A DNA stretch of 64,000 nucleotides from a virus. The notes beneath the pieces are model-generated. The model had not been told where the DNA came from and searched no databases. It worked only from the letters and a program-made list of their open reading frames with translations. The stretch spans positions 1 to 64,000 of IMG/VR virus record IMGVR_UViG_3300020420_000721. The stretch is one strand, 5' to 3'. Numbering within the stretch: position 1 is the stretch's first letter; each line of letters begins with the position of its first letter. Below are positions 33,138-42,197 of the stretch, piece by piece. The position numbers and the translations under genes are program-made.

Positions 33138-34164
33138 TTTGTTCCTTTGCTAATACTTGTTTGTTAACTAGATATGAACCTTTATCACCACAAGTTAAAA
33201 TACATCTTTGTATATATTCAGGATGTTCAGAATACCATCTGGACTTTAACGTTTTATAAAAATCATTATTTAAAATATCTATAATATTATGTTTGTAAAG
33301 ATTATTCCAACCTTCTGGATAGTTCTCTAACCATTTTATATTTTTCCTAATTGAACCATCAGCAATATAACAACAGGGCCAAACATTACCACTAGCTGAT
33401 ATATAAATTTCTGGAGTATTAAGATGTTTACAAGTTATAGTTGGAATTTTTGAATCTAAAAGTTTGTAATCTCCCTTTGCTGATGCCTTATAAAAATTTT
33501 TAATTTGTGACATATCTTTAGGGTTTACGTGTTGGTCTCCACCATCTCTAATCATTACCTTTTCTGTTTCTTTTTTCTTTGTTTTTAATTTTTTCTTTGC
33601 CGCCCATATAACATTTCTACCACTAGTTCTAACAGTAAAACGAATCCCTAATCTTTCTGCATGAGCTTGAGCTACCGGTAAATCGTCTTGATTGTGTTCA
33701 AAACTAATAAACTGCCAACGGCCATCTCCTCCAGCACCAACAAATGCTTCTAGATTTCTTATAACATTTTGCCATTTAACATTTTGCCTATAGATATGAT
33801 TAGTATGTTCATGTCCATCTATACAAAAATCAACGCCTACTCTAGGAATTTTTGCAAATTCTTTCCACCAGTCAGTAGTATTAATACCACCATTTGTGCT
33901 AATAAAAACTTTGCATTTTTTATCACTAAAAAATTTAACAATTTCGAATAACTCTGGATTTAGAATAGGATCTCCAGATACCCCACATAACTTTATTTCA
34001 ACGCCTTCCATTTCCTCATTTTTAAAAATATTGTATAGAAGATCAAAAGGCAAGTTATTATTACCACGAAGTGGCATATTCAGTCTAGTTCTGATGCATA
34101 ACGGACAAGCCGCATTGCAGTCTGAACTTACTTCTAATTCATACTCTCGGAAATGCTCTAGCAT
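33124..34164 (-). CDS. Radical SAM enzyme B, SPASM-like
   Basis: A 346-residue radical SAM protein with C16-x3-C20-x2-C23 (CNAACPLC), a GVSGDPILNP variant of the GGEP motif, and C-terminal cysteines (ITCKHL, WPCCY, QRCILTC) suggesting auxiliary Fe-S clusters. First gene of the six-gene operon. Its start follows a late box with only 5 bases between, so the transcript probably begins at the start codon. Confidence 0.85.
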   Translation of the reverse strand: MLEHFREYELEVSSDCNAACPLCIRTRLNMPLRGNNNLPFDLLYNIFKNEEMEGVEIKLCGVSGDPILNPELFEIVKFFSDKKCKVFISTNGGINTTDWWKEFAKIPRVGVDFCIDGHEHTNHIYRQNVKWQNVIRNLEAFVGAGGDGRWQFISFEHNQDDLPVAQAHAERLGIRFTVRTSGRNVIWAAKKKLKTKKKETEKVMIRDGGDQHVNPKDMSQIKNFYKASAKGDYKLLDSKIPTITCKHLNTPEIYISASGNVWPCCYIADGSIRKNIKWLENYPEGWNNLYKHNIIDILNNDFYKTLKSRWYSEHPEYIQRCILTCGDKGSYLVNKQVLAKEQNASR

Positions 34165-34169
34165 ATCGA

Positions 34170-34176
34170 TATTTAT
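34170..34176 (-). promoter_or_regulatory. Late promoter box placed for a leaderless start (radical SAM B)
   Basis: ATAAATA followed by TCGAT and ATG 34164. With T4 late promoter spacing the first base of the RNA is the A of the start codon. Only Shine-Dalgarno-free sequence lies between. Confidence 0.6.
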
Positions 34177-34183
34177 GCTAGTA

Positions 34184-34642
34184 TTAGAGTCCTATATCTT
34201 CAAGACCTGCGGCTCTAAGTTTAACTATGTTGTTAATTTGGAATTGTTTAGCATCTAGGGCTTTCATTACACCTAGAAATCTATTACGTACTAGACTAAA
34301 ATCATTAATAAGATATTGAAGCGATACAACATCTTCTTCGCCATCTACATACTTTTCTGCATCTCTACTTGTTAGTGCCTTATTATAATTTTCCAAGTAT
34401 TTACGAAATGTTTTACTTCGTAATTTTCGCATCTCAGTATTTAGATATTCCAGTATCGCTTCTACTTCTTGTAACTGATTAAATCTATGTTCTACAATAC
34501 CTGGCATATCTCTACTCTGCTTTTCTAAATTGCCTTTCATTCCACATTCATATTTTGCTTCATCTATTTGTGCTTCAAAGTATGTAATTGCTGGAACAAT
34601 ATCCGCCATATCAGCAGTAACTTTTCTATACCAAGTACTCAT
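34184..34642 (-). CDS. uvsY: UvsY-like recombination mediator
   Basis: A 152-residue helical protein, near T4 UvsY (137). The C-terminal part (SLQYLINDFSLVRNRFLG...AKQFQINNIVKLRAAG) aligns by eye with the end of T4 UvsY, including SLQY and the basic AxxH/N-I pattern. In T4, UvsY loads UvsX onto gp32-covered ssDNA. Its position just after UvsX and gp32 supports this. Confidence 0.7.
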   Translation of the reverse strand: MSTWYRKVTADMADIVPAITYFEAQIDEAKYECGMKGNLEKQSRDMPGIVEHRFNQLQEVEAILEYLNTEMRKLRSKTFRKYLENYNKALTSRDAEKYVDGEEDVVSLQYLINDFSLVRNRFLGVMKALDAKQFQINNIVKLRAAGLEDIGL

Positions 34643-34643
34643 A

Positions 34644-34916
34644 TTACCATCTATCCTCGTCGTCTTCGTCTATATATTCACCTTCTTCTTCGTATTCATC
34701 TTCCTCTTCTTGCTCTAACCATTCATCTAATGCATCAGATAAAAATGAATCATGATCAGCTATGTCTGCAAAACAAGCCTTAACGTCAAATCCAAAATCA
34801 ACCAGATGTCTGATAAACTCCGTAGCATACTTTTCACGTACTTTATCTTCCATCATGTTGGTTGATGTATCATAAATTGTTAATATAAATTCAATGTCAC
34901 CATCACTCAGATTCAT
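34644..34916 (-). CDS. Acidic small protein between uvsX and uvsY
   Basis: A 90-residue protein with a helical N-terminal domain and a C-terminal tail almost entirely Glu/Asp (about 66-90). The acidic tail could mimic DNA or bind basic partners such as UvsX or UvsY. It overlaps uvsX by 14 bases. No family name known to me. Confidence 0.65.
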   Translation of the reverse strand: MNLSDGDIEFILTIYDTSTNMMEDKVREKYATEFIRHLVDFGFDVKACFADIADHDSFLSDALDEWLEQEEEDEYEEEGEYIDEDDEDRW

Positions 34917-36015
34917 TAACGTTTCCTTCTGTTAAGTTTTCAGGAGCCTCCTCCTGAGGCATCGCATCTTGTATTTCTTCAGGTTGTTTATTCCATTCTT
35001 CCATCATAGTATCTAAAATACCATCTTCATTTAAAGATAATGCTTTACGGAATTTAGCAGTAGCTTCTCCTGTTACTGGACTGGTATATTCTAAACGATT
35101 TCCTGTTTTCTTTAGAATACCTTTTGCTTCAAAGAAATCTACAAGTCCACTATAAGGACTCATTCCAGTTTCATAAGGAATTTCAACCTGTACACTTTCA
35201 AAAGGTTTAGAATATCTTGTTTTCATAACTTTACAAGCCGCTCTAATACCTTTTACATCAGTTGTTTTGTTACCATCTGCATCGATTTTTAATTTAAGTT
35301 TTCGCATTGCAATAACAATACTTGATGCATAGATAAATCCTTGTCCACCTGATATTTTATCATCTGGATCAAACATATCTTGCGAAGCATATGTATGATT
35401 AGTTGCTACAAGACCTACATTAAATTCACCAAACATATTAACACAATTTCTTACAAGTGCGGTTAGTGCTTTAGGTTTTCTACCCATATCACCTTTTAAA
35501 TCACCTTTTCCAAACTGATCAACATCTGTTGGCGTTAATAACATACCTAATGAATCAACTACAAATAAAACTTTTGGACGATCTTCATTTGGTTTCTCTG
35601 CATATTCTGCTTTATAGTCTTTCATAAAGTCTGAAATAACTTTTGCAACATCATCTATCATTGCTAGATTAAGTTTAAGAAGTTTCTTTTCATCTGTATC
35701 AACTTGTAAAGCATGAAGCCATTTTTCATCAAGGGCATTTTCACTATCAATTAGTACAACAAAAATTCCTTGATCTTGTGCATTTTTAACAATATTACCA
35801 GCCGCAATAAAACTTTTACCTGCTCCTGATTCTCCTGCAAGTACTGTTACCTTACCTAAAGGAATACCTTTATTAAAATCATTACTAACTAGTTTATTAA
35901 GTGTATAATTACCTGTGTTTATCCATGTATCTGGATCATTGAAGCCAACACTAAGACCAGGCACTGCCTTAGTAATGCTTTTTCTAAACTTACTTACATC
36001 GAATGGTTTTACCAT
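34903..36015 (-). CDS. uvsX: UvsX recombinase (RecA-like)
   Basis: ATP-dependent strand-exchange protein that starts recombination-dependent replication. 370 residues (T4: 391). Walker A GESGAGKS in LAGESGAGKSFIAAG, Walker B LFVVDSLG, and the L2-region SGGQG. I start at ATG 36015 (MVKPFDV), which has GGAG 8 bases upstream; an apparent earlier ATG includes that ribosome site. A leader hairpin (36041-36059) lies between it and gp32. Confidence 0.95.
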   Translation of the reverse strand: MVKPFDVSKFRKSITKAVPGLSVGFNDPDTWINTGNYTLNKLVSNDFNKGIPLGKVTVLAGESGAGKSFIAAGNIVKNAQDQGIFVVLIDSENALDEKWLHALQVDTDEKKLLKLNLAMIDDVAKVISDFMKDYKAEYAEKPNEDRPKVLFVVDSLGMLLTPTDVDQFGKGDLKGDMGRKPKALTALVRNCVNMFGEFNVGLVATNHTYASQDMFDPDDKISGGQGFIYASSIVIAMRKLKLKIDADGNKTTDVKGIRAACKVMKTRYSKPFESVQVEIPYETGMSPYSGLVDFFEAKGILKKTGNRLEYTSPVTGEATAKFRKALSLNEDGILDTMMEEWNKQPEEIQDAMPQEEAPENLTEGNVNESE

Positions 36016-36040
36016 GTTTATTATCTCCTTCAAGTAGTAG

Positions 36041-36059
36041 GAGAGTGTATCTACACTCC
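36041..36059 (-). promoter_or_regulatory. Hairpin between gp32 and uvsX
   Basis: Minus strand GAGTGT-AGAT-ACACTC hairpin directly after gp32, before the uvsX ribosome site. No T-run follows, so it may be a processing or translation control element rather than a terminator. Confidence 0.4.
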
Positions 36060-36079
36060 CCTTACACTTATATTATTAA

Positions 36080-37093
36080 TTATCCTTCTTTACGTTTACG
36101 GATCATTTGTAAAATGTCCTGTGCAGATGGCTTCTCGCCACTAGCTGAAGGAGCATCAACTGCCGGTTCTACTTTTGCAGGCTGTACTGGAGCCGCTTGT
36201 GCCTCTGCTACTGGAGCAGGAGCCGCCGGAGCAACAGGTGCCGCCGGAGCAACAGGTGCCGCCTTTGGAGTAGAAGTTATAGTAGAACGTTTATTAGGAT
36301 TTTCTACACCATAAGGACGATAGAAATCTGCAAAACGTTCTGGATCATATAATTGACCATCTACAGATGCTTCAAACATTTCAAAAATAGCATTAAGCTC
36401 TTCTGCATTTGGTTTCTTAGGAAGATAATCGTTAAGAGTAAACAACCCGTGTGCATTAATAGCATCACGTTCTGTTTGATCTAAACTTCTCTCCTTACGA
36501 GACCAGTTTGAAGTACTGTAATCAGCATATTGACCTTTAGTAGACTTTATAACTTTAAAGTCTGTACCTGCGTCATAGTCTGTTGGAATTTCTGGGAAGT
36601 CTGGGTCCATCAGTGCTTGAGAAATAATTTTAAAGATTTGTGGACTAATAACAAACCTACGAATTGGATTTTCAGGAACTGTATCTTCTTGAAGTTCACT
36701 GTTAACCACAAAACCTTGGAAGATATAAGATCTCTTCTTCCAATATTTACGACCCATGTCCTCTAGTTTAGGATCTTTAAACCATGGACGAATTTCGGCG
36801 TGTACTGGACACTGATCATTCCACATTTCTACACATGGAACTTGAACAGTTACAGGACGAGATTCCTCGCCACCTTTAACACCTGGGAATTCTAATCGAA
36901 TCATCTGACGCTCTTTCCAAAAGAAAGTATTATTTTCGTCTGCGTCAGGTAAAAAACGCACCACTGCGTTTGTACCTTCTGGAATATTCCAGTGAGGGAA
37001 AATAGCTTTATCGTTGCTATTGTTAGAACTTTTACGTTCTGAACGGGTTTCTTGCTCGAGCAGTTTAGCTCGAATTTCACTTAGAGTAGCCAT
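36080..37093 (-). CDS. 32: Single-stranded DNA binding protein (gp32)
   Basis: Coats ssDNA in replication and recombination. 337 residues (T4: 301). The core contains a zinc site including C87, C95 and H98 in VPCVEMWNDQCPVH. The C-terminus has a long Ala/Pro linker (about 275-315, many APVAPA repeats) leading to an acidic end, as in phage gp32 partner-binding tails. GGAG lies before ATG 37093 and a consensus early promoter is upstream. Confidence 0.9.
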   Translation of the reverse strand: MATLSEIRAKLLEQETRSERKSSNNSNDKAIFPHWNIPEGTNAVVRFLPDADENNTFFWKERQMIRLEFPGVKGGEESRPVTVQVPCVEMWNDQCPVHAEIRPWFKDPKLEDMGRKYWKKRSYIFQGFVVNSELQEDTVPENPIRRFVISPQIFKIISQALMDPDFPEIPTDYDAGTDFKVIKSTKGQYADYSTSNWSRKERSLDQTERDAINAHGLFTLNDYLPKKPNAEELNAIFEMFEASVDGQLYDPERFADFYRPYGVENPNKRSTITSTPKAAPVAPAAPVAPAAPAPVAEAQAAPVQPAKVEPAVDAPSASGEKPSAQDILQMIRKRKEG

Positions 37094-37169
37094 AAATTTT
37101 CTCCTTTAATAGCCTATAATAGTATATAACAATCTCTTGATTGTAGTATTTGCCTTTGTTAGCCTTTAC

Positions 37170-37197
37170 AGTATATAGTTTTTTTGCCTACTGTCAA
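37170..37197 (-). promoter_or_regulatory. Early promoter of gp32
   Basis: Minus strand TTGACA (37192-37197), a 16-bp spacer and TATACT (37170-37175), 76 bases before ATG. The intervening leader may be translationally regulated as in T4 gene 32, which is inferred only. Confidence 0.65.
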
Positions 37198-38450
37198 GCA
37201 ATTTTTTTGTATATATTTGCTTCTACAATTGACTCAATTGCAGATTCTTGCTTTTTTCTGCCAGTTACCTTAGAATTATTTCTAAGATACTTAACAATTT
37301 TTACCACAAACTTCTGTTCTTTAGGATTCATGTCCCCAAAGTCAGACGACATTTGTGCTAAACCGTTTGATAGTCCATCGTTTTTAGTGTTATCACCTAA
37401 AAAGCTGATCATAGCAACCATTTTTGCATATTCACCCATTGGACCACTGTACTTTACAGGATCTTCATTATTCGGATGGTCTGGATCATTGACATCATAT
37501 GTAATTCCTAGATCTTCTTTTCTGTTGATAATATCTACAATACGTTGTAAGTTCTCTCTACGTAATTCAGCCATTTTGTCAGCCTCTGCAACAATTATAC
37601 CAACTCTGTCAAGGACTTTAGCAAAATCCTCTTTAGTAAACGTATTATATAAGAATTTGTCCTGTATGTCAACACCTTTTTCATCTTTTTCTTCATTAAC
37701 TTCAAAAGAGCTATATCCTCTTTGTGTTGATAAGTTATCAATGCTATGTTTTAAGTTGCTGTATTTTGTTTTCACTGCATCTACGATATCTTCATTTGTC
37801 TCATTTACTAGTTTATTTGTTCTTACGTGTCTTAAAAACTTATTTAGATCTGCAATTTCTTCACACATTGCAAGAATAGAAGTTCCTTTTTCATCATAGG
37901 GTGTACCACCATTACTTACGTGTGTTGTCATTGCTTTAGCACCACTCATATACTTGAATGGAAACTTAAATTTTTCACCCTGTGAGTTTTCAATAAACAA
38001 AGAATGTATGTTACGACTACGTGAGCCTTTAACCTCTTCGTCAACTGTTTTTGTATGTTTAATTATTAATTTTGTTGCATTTGGAAATTGTCTATAACTA
38101 GTCTTTGTTGATCCAAATGCAGGACCAAAGCCTTCAGCAACAAAGTCTTTTGGTTCAATTTTTTTATTAAATTTTCTCACAGTAAACTCTCCTAAATTTT
38201 TGTGTGCAACCTTTTTTAAGATATTAAGTAAATCTTGGTTACTTGTAAAGTCATAATCTTGGCCGCCTTGTGCAAGTACTTCTATATCTGTACCTTCAGT
38301 ACGAATAGTGATCATTAAATCCTGATCATAAGCATAGAAACGTGTAGCTAATGCAGGGTCTGTTACAGATTGCCCATTTGTATCATATAGCTTAATTTTA
38401 TACTTTTTACCTTTTAGTATATTAAATATTTCTTTGCTTATTTCTTCCAT
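37194..38450 (-). CDS. Conserved phage protein, function unknown
   Basis: A 418-residue protein with an N-terminal alpha/beta part (about 1-110), a middle (HTKTVDEEVKGSRSRNIHSLFIENSQG) rich in charges, and a C-terminal helical domain. It looks like an uncharacterised family of T4-like marine phages. Behind a late box and GGAG; it lies next to the large terminase and gp32. A structural role is possible but unproven. Confidence 0.65.
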   Translation of the reverse strand: MEEISKEIFNILKGKKYKIKLYDTNGQSVTDPALATRFYAYDQDLMITIRTEGTDIEVLAQGGQDYDFTSNQDLLNILKKVAHKNLGEFTVRKFNKKIEPKDFVAEGFGPAFGSTKTSYRQFPNATKLIIKHTKTVDEEVKGSRSRNIHSLFIENSQGEKFKFPFKYMSGAKAMTTHVSNGGTPYDEKGTSILAMCEEIADLNKFLRHVRTNKLVNETNEDIVDAVKTKYSNLKHSIDNLSTQRGYSSFEVNEEKDEKGVDIQDKFLYNTFTKEDFAKVLDRVGIIVAEADKMAELRRENLQRIVDIINRKEDLGITYDVNDPDHPNNEDPVKYSGPMGEYAKMVAMISFLGDNTKNDGLSNGLAQMSSDFGDMNPKEQKFVVKIVKYLRNNSKVTGRKKQESAIESIVEANIYKKIA

Positions 38451-38468
38451 TGCACTCTCCTTGTATCG

Positions 38469-38476
38469 TATTTATA
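38469..38476 (-). promoter_or_regulatory. T4-type late promoter box (TATAAATA)
   Basis: Perfect TATAAATA on the minus strand, 18 bases before ATG 38450 with GGAG in between. Confidence 0.7.
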
Positions 38477-38485
38477 CAAAACTGC

Positions 38486-40048
38486 TCAAATAAGCATCGG
38501 CATAGGATCTATATAGTCATCATCATCGCCCTCACCGTCATTTAACAAAGAATTATAACTTCCTTCATCATATTTTGCAGTTTCATGGGCCATTCTAACT
38601 ATTAATACCAAAGCCATAACCAAATCATCAGTTTCACCTTCCTTGGCCGCATAACTATTTCCCCTAGCTATAAATGTCTTAATTTCACGTAAAAGATTTT
38701 TACTTGCTACTTCAATTTTACTTGTTTCTATCCAATGTTTCATTTTTGAACAAGCTGATATTTTAGATTTGTGTGTTGTAGTGAATCCTCTTCTATTTAG
38801 ACTAGGTCTTCCTTTTCTTTTAGGTTCTGACAAAAATGTTCCGTATATATTGTCTTCACCAAGTTCGTCAATTACTACTAATGCCGCTTCTCCTAGTGTA
38901 TTGTTTTCAACACTGTAGTATATTTCAGCTTTTCCATCTGTTTCATCATTAATATATTTACATAGCTGTTGAATTATTCTAACTTGTCTTTGTACTGGTG
39001 TCCTATTATGTTGCCATTCTGCTACTTGTTTCATAGAAGGTAATTCATAAACTTGTAGAGCCGCATAGTCTCCACCTGTACCTAAACTTGGATCAAGAGC
39101 TACCAAATATATTGCTCCTGGCTCTGGATTCTTATACCATCTTATTTCACCATGTTTAGCAATAGGATCTCTTCCTTGCATATTTGATAATTTTATACTA
39201 TCAACTAGAGTTTCATCAAATGCAATAAATTCATTTAAGTGTTCACGTCTAAATCTTTCTTCACCAATTTTACCACGCTCTTCATCTGCCCATTCCTGAT
39301 CTCTATCTGGATGCTGTTTCCAATCTGCTGAAAATGCCTTAAATCCATTTCTACCTAATTTTACATTATTGCCGTGATCATCAATAGTCCTATTTGCATC
39401 ACGCCAAATCTGTGCAAACTGATCATCGTCCTGATTGGGAGTACTTGTAATAATACATTTACCACCTGTACTTAATGTTGGAGAAAGTGAGGTCCAAAAT
39501 TCTCTGGCTATATTAGGTCTAACGAATGCAAACTCATCTAGATATGCTAATGAAATAGATAAACCTCTACCAGTATTTTCTGTTGTTGCTTGTGAAATAA
39601 TACGTGAACCGTTATCAAATTCTAAACTTCCTTTATTGTAACTTGTAACACCGGCACGTATAAAGTTTGGTAGAGTTTCATATGCAAATCTTATACGTTG
39701 CATAATTTCCTGAGCACCTGAATATTTGTGTGCCGCTATAAGAATAGTTTGATCAGGATTAAACATAGCATACCATAATAGATATCCAGCCGCCGCTGTT
39801 GACTTTCCCATTTGTCTAGAAATAAGAGCAATGCTATATTTGTTATCGTGATATGTATCTACTAATCCTCTTTGAAAATCAAATAGATCAAATTTCATAC
39901 GCCCTTTTGTTGGGTGTTGAATATAACAATACTTTGTAAGGAAATATTTTGGATCTTTAGCACATTTGGCTATTTCTTCAATATCCTGTTTTGTATATTG
40001 TTCTTTTGTATATGGTGCTTTTGTTAATTTTGTATCTTGTGTACTCAT
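38486..40048 (-). CDS. 17: Terminase large subunit (gp17)
   Basis: Motor ATPase and nuclease that packages DNA. 520 residues (T4: 610). Walker A SRQMGKST at 77-84, Walker B AYLDEFAFV, and nuclease-site acids in VALDPSLGTGGDY, in ENNTLGEAALVVIDE and in GETDDLVMAL. It has its own late promoter and lies downstream of a strong hairpin, so it is a separate late unit from the genes to the right. Confidence 0.95.
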   Translation of the reverse strand: MSTQDTKLTKAPYTKEQYTKQDIEEIAKCAKDPKYFLTKYCYIQHPTKGRMKFDLFDFQRGLVDTYHDNKYSIALISRQMGKSTAAAGYLLWYAMFNPDQTILIAAHKYSGAQEIMQRIRFAYETLPNFIRAGVTSYNKGSLEFDNGSRIISQATTENTGRGLSISLAYLDEFAFVRPNIAREFWTSLSPTLSTGGKCIITSTPNQDDDQFAQIWRDANRTIDDHGNNVKLGRNGFKAFSADWKQHPDRDQEWADEERGKIGEERFRREHLNEFIAFDETLVDSIKLSNMQGRDPIAKHGEIRWYKNPEPGAIYLVALDPSLGTGGDYAALQVYELPSMKQVAEWQHNRTPVQRQVRIIQQLCKYINDETDGKAEIYYSVENNTLGEAALVVIDELGEDNIYGTFLSEPKRKGRPSLNRRGFTTTHKSKISACSKMKHWIETSKIEVASKNLLREIKTFIARGNSYAAKEGETDDLVMALVLIVRMAHETAKYDEGSYNSLLNDGEGDDDDYIDPMPMLI

Positions 40049-40075
40049 ATGTTTACCATTAATTATCTATAGTTA

Positions 40076-40083
40076 TATTTATA
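40076..40083 (-). promoter_or_regulatory. T4-type late promoter box of gp17 (TATAAATA)
   Basis: Perfect TATAAATA on the minus strand, 27 bases upstream of the terminase start, just after the hairpin 40096-40123. Confidence 0.75.
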
Positions 40084-40095
40084 CATCATGAAAAT

Positions 40096-40123
40096 GGCGT
40101 TGTCAACCGAAGTTAACAACGCC
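40096..40123 (-). terminator. Stable hairpin between the acidic gene and terminase
   Basis: Twelve-bp stem with TTCG loop on the minus strand (one T-G pair), followed by a short ATTTTC. It is a likely terminator or RNA end-protecting element for the gene ending at 40136. Confidence 0.65.
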
Positions 40124-40135
40124 TGTGCCTGGGGA

Positions 40136-41146
40136 TTATTTTTGAGATTCGTTTTTCTTAGCCTCGTATGCCGCTTTCATATTATCAACTGTATGTGTTG
40201 CTTCTTTAATTTGAACGCCCATATCTTTAGCTTTTAAATATTTTTTTAAACTTAAATTTACTGCTTGAGCAAATTCATAGTTATCTTCGCCGCCATGAAC
40301 TCTAGGCTCAATTTCACCTACGCCTGCAGGTGTATTAGCCCATTCGTCAAGTTTTTTATTAATTTGTTCTTCGTTCATTCCTGCGTTTTTTAATAGTGTA
40401 ATTAGTTGTGTTGTATCCATTGTTGGTGCCTCTTCAATTGTTTCGGAATCAGTTTTTTCTTCAACTGCTTCTGATTTTGTTTTATCACCAGTAACTTTAT
40501 ATTTTTTACCGTCGATTTCAAACTCATCTTTACCAGCATCAATAGCATCTTGTCTAGCTTTAGCAAACTCATTACCTTCTTCAACATCTTCTTCTGGTAA
40601 TACTTCTTCAGCTGGTGCTTCACTTTCACTTGTTTCCATTTCAATATACTTGTCGCACATATCTGGATCAACGCCATACTTTTCACAAGCCTGATCGTGT
40701 GCGTCTTCTGGTTCCATACCTTTGTCAACTAAATCCATTTTCATTTTTGAAATCATAGGATATACTTTTGCAATTTCATGATATTGATCAATGTCTGATT
40801 CGTTTGCAAGTTCTTCTGCTTCTGCTTCTACTTCTACAGCTTCTTCTGGATTTTCTACTCCATTACCAAAATCATGAACTCTACGATACTCGTCTACAAA
40901 GTCCTTAATTGTATCACCATCTAAATATCTAATTAGATCACTGTATACTGGATGCTCTGCTTCACAACCTAATTCATCACATAAATCATAAATTGGATCT
41001 GCAAATTTACCTACTGCTTCAGTAGCTGGTGCTTCTGCAGGGATACCTGTATCTTTTAATTCTCTCTCGCTAGTCTCTTCTTTTGCCACCTCATTATTGT
41101 CAGCAACAAGACCAGCAAGTGTTTTAATTCTATTTGTTTCCATCAT
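40136..41146 (-). CDS. Acidic protein near terminase, function unknown
   Basis: A 336-residue strongly acidic protein with Glu-rich linkers (about 110-135 and 195-215) between small helical domains. It lies between terminase large and small subunit genes and could be a scaffold-like or accessory packaging protein. No known domain. Overlaps the next gene by 17 bases. Confidence 0.6.
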   Translation of the reverse strand: MMETNRIKTLAGLVADNNEVAKEETSERELKDTGIPAEAPATEAVGKFADPIYDLCDELGCEAEHPVYSDLIRYLDGDTIKDFVDEYRRVHDFGNGVENPEEAVEVEAEAEELANESDIDQYHEIAKVYPMISKMKMDLVDKGMEPEDAHDQACEKYGVDPDMCDKYIEMETSESEAPAEEVLPEEDVEEGNEFAKARQDAIDAGKDEFEIDGKKYKVTGDKTKSEAVEEKTDSETIEEAPTMDTTQLITLLKNAGMNEEQINKKLDEWANTPAGVGEIEPRVHGGEDNYEFAQAVNLSLKKYLKAKDMGVQIKEATHTVDNMKAAYEAKKNESQK

Positions 41147-41627
41147 TGCCTTTTTCCTTTTCTTTGCGTAGCTTTAATAATTCTTGAACGAATGAAGTAT
41201 TATACTTGTCACCGTAAAAGTCGTCGGTCTTTACTTTTTCTGCATCAGAGTATTCGTCATCTTCAAGAACTGATTTAGCTTCTTTGTCGGTAGCAGGTTG
41301 TTCGTCTGGCTCATGTGCGCCACGAACTTTCATCAAACCATCACCTATACCAATTAGTTTTTTTAATTCTTCTTGTATTTGAAATGCACTAGCTGGTAAT
41401 GCTGTAGAAAATTCAATTACTTGAATTTCAATTCCACGCATTGTTGGGAAATCTTTATGTTCGCTCTGTAACATAAGTTTTTTAGGTGCTGAAAACTTTT
41501 GTACATCATACTTTAACAAGTGTCTTTCAATTCTATCTACTTGTTCGTCTGTACATCCTTTTGCAATTTTGATACGAAAATCGTATGTATGTTTTGCTTC
41601 TTTTAAATATTGTTTATATGACTTCAT
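41130..41627 (-). CDS. Conserved phage protein, function unknown
   Basis: A 165-residue protein with an N-terminal beta-alpha domain (TYDFRIKIAKGCTDEQVDRIERHLLKYDV) and an acidic disordered C-terminus. The fold looks like a small ferredoxin-like domain. It lies next to the small terminase and probably works in head assembly or packaging. A late box (41650-41656) precedes it. Confidence 0.65.
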   Translation of the reverse strand: MKSYKQYLKEAKHTYDFRIKIAKGCTDEQVDRIERHLLKYDVQKFSAPKKLMLQSEHKDFPTMRGIEIQVIEFSTALPASAFQIQEELKKLIGIGDGLMKVRGAHEPDEQPATDKEAKSVLEDDEYSDAEKVKTDDFYGDKYNTSFVQELLKLRKEKEKGNDGNK

Positions 41628-41648
41628 AATATGGTTCTCCCGACAATA

Positions 41649-42197
41649 CTATTTATCGTCTTCCTTAATTTTGGACATGATTTCGTTCACAAGGGACGTT
41701 CTATCGCCCATTAATTGCCCGTCTACGATGTCTACCGTCTCATCTTTTACATCTAATTTAGCATCTGTACGTCTAGTCTCTAATTCTATCTTTGCTTGAC
41801 GTTGCTGAAGCTCTAACATCTTTAATTTTTTATCAATTTTAGCTTGTTTAGCTTGTAATGCTCCGTTTAACATTTTGCTGGCACTATCAAATATAGGCCC
41901 TGCGTGTCTATCCTCAACGTTTCTACCTAAATCAACTAAATCTTCAAATGTTTCCATTGCTTTTTTAGCATATTCATCCATCTCACGTTCTAATGTATCT
42001 AGTCCTTTGACTACTGGTAATGCTATATCAACTCTTTCTGATACTGCTAATTCGTTATTGATAGTTTCTATTTCTCTCTTAGAGTCTTCAACTGTTTTTT
42101 CTTCTACCTCATTATCCTTTGATTTTTCTTCTAAATCTTTAGGATCAATATTTTCTATTGGAGGTAAGTTAAATTCATCTTCTAATTTTTTTGTCAT
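41649..42197 (-). CDS. 16: Terminase small subunit (gp16-like)
   Basis: Recognises phage DNA and controls packaging with gp17. 182 residues (T4: 164). The central helices with EDRHAGPIFDSASKMLNGALQAKQAK and the long helical C-terminus resemble the gp16 pattern in which PRHMEVFATLMGQM is followed by coiled helices. Overlaps gp4 by one base, in the packaging cluster. A GAGGAAG site precedes the ATG. Confidence 0.75.
   Translation of the reverse strand: MTKKLEDEFNLPPIENIDPKDLEEKSKDNEVEEKTVEDSKREIETINNELAVSERVDIALPVVKGLDTLEREMDEYAKKAMETFEDLVDLGRNVEDRHAGPIFDSASKMLNGALQAKQAKIDKKLKMLELQQRQAKIELETRRTDAKLDVKDETVDIVDGQLMGDRTSLVNEIMSKIKEDDK
41650..41656 (-). promoter_or_regulatory. T4-type late promoter box (ATAAATA)
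   Basis: ATAAATA on the minus strand at the stop codon of the small terminase gene, 22 bases before ATG 41627. Confidence 0.5.

Noticed and set aside
40402-40728. 108-residue Lys/Gln-rich minus-strand frame
   Set aside because: Out-of-frame reading inside the acidic gene 40136-41146; Glu codons shifted to Lys and Gln.
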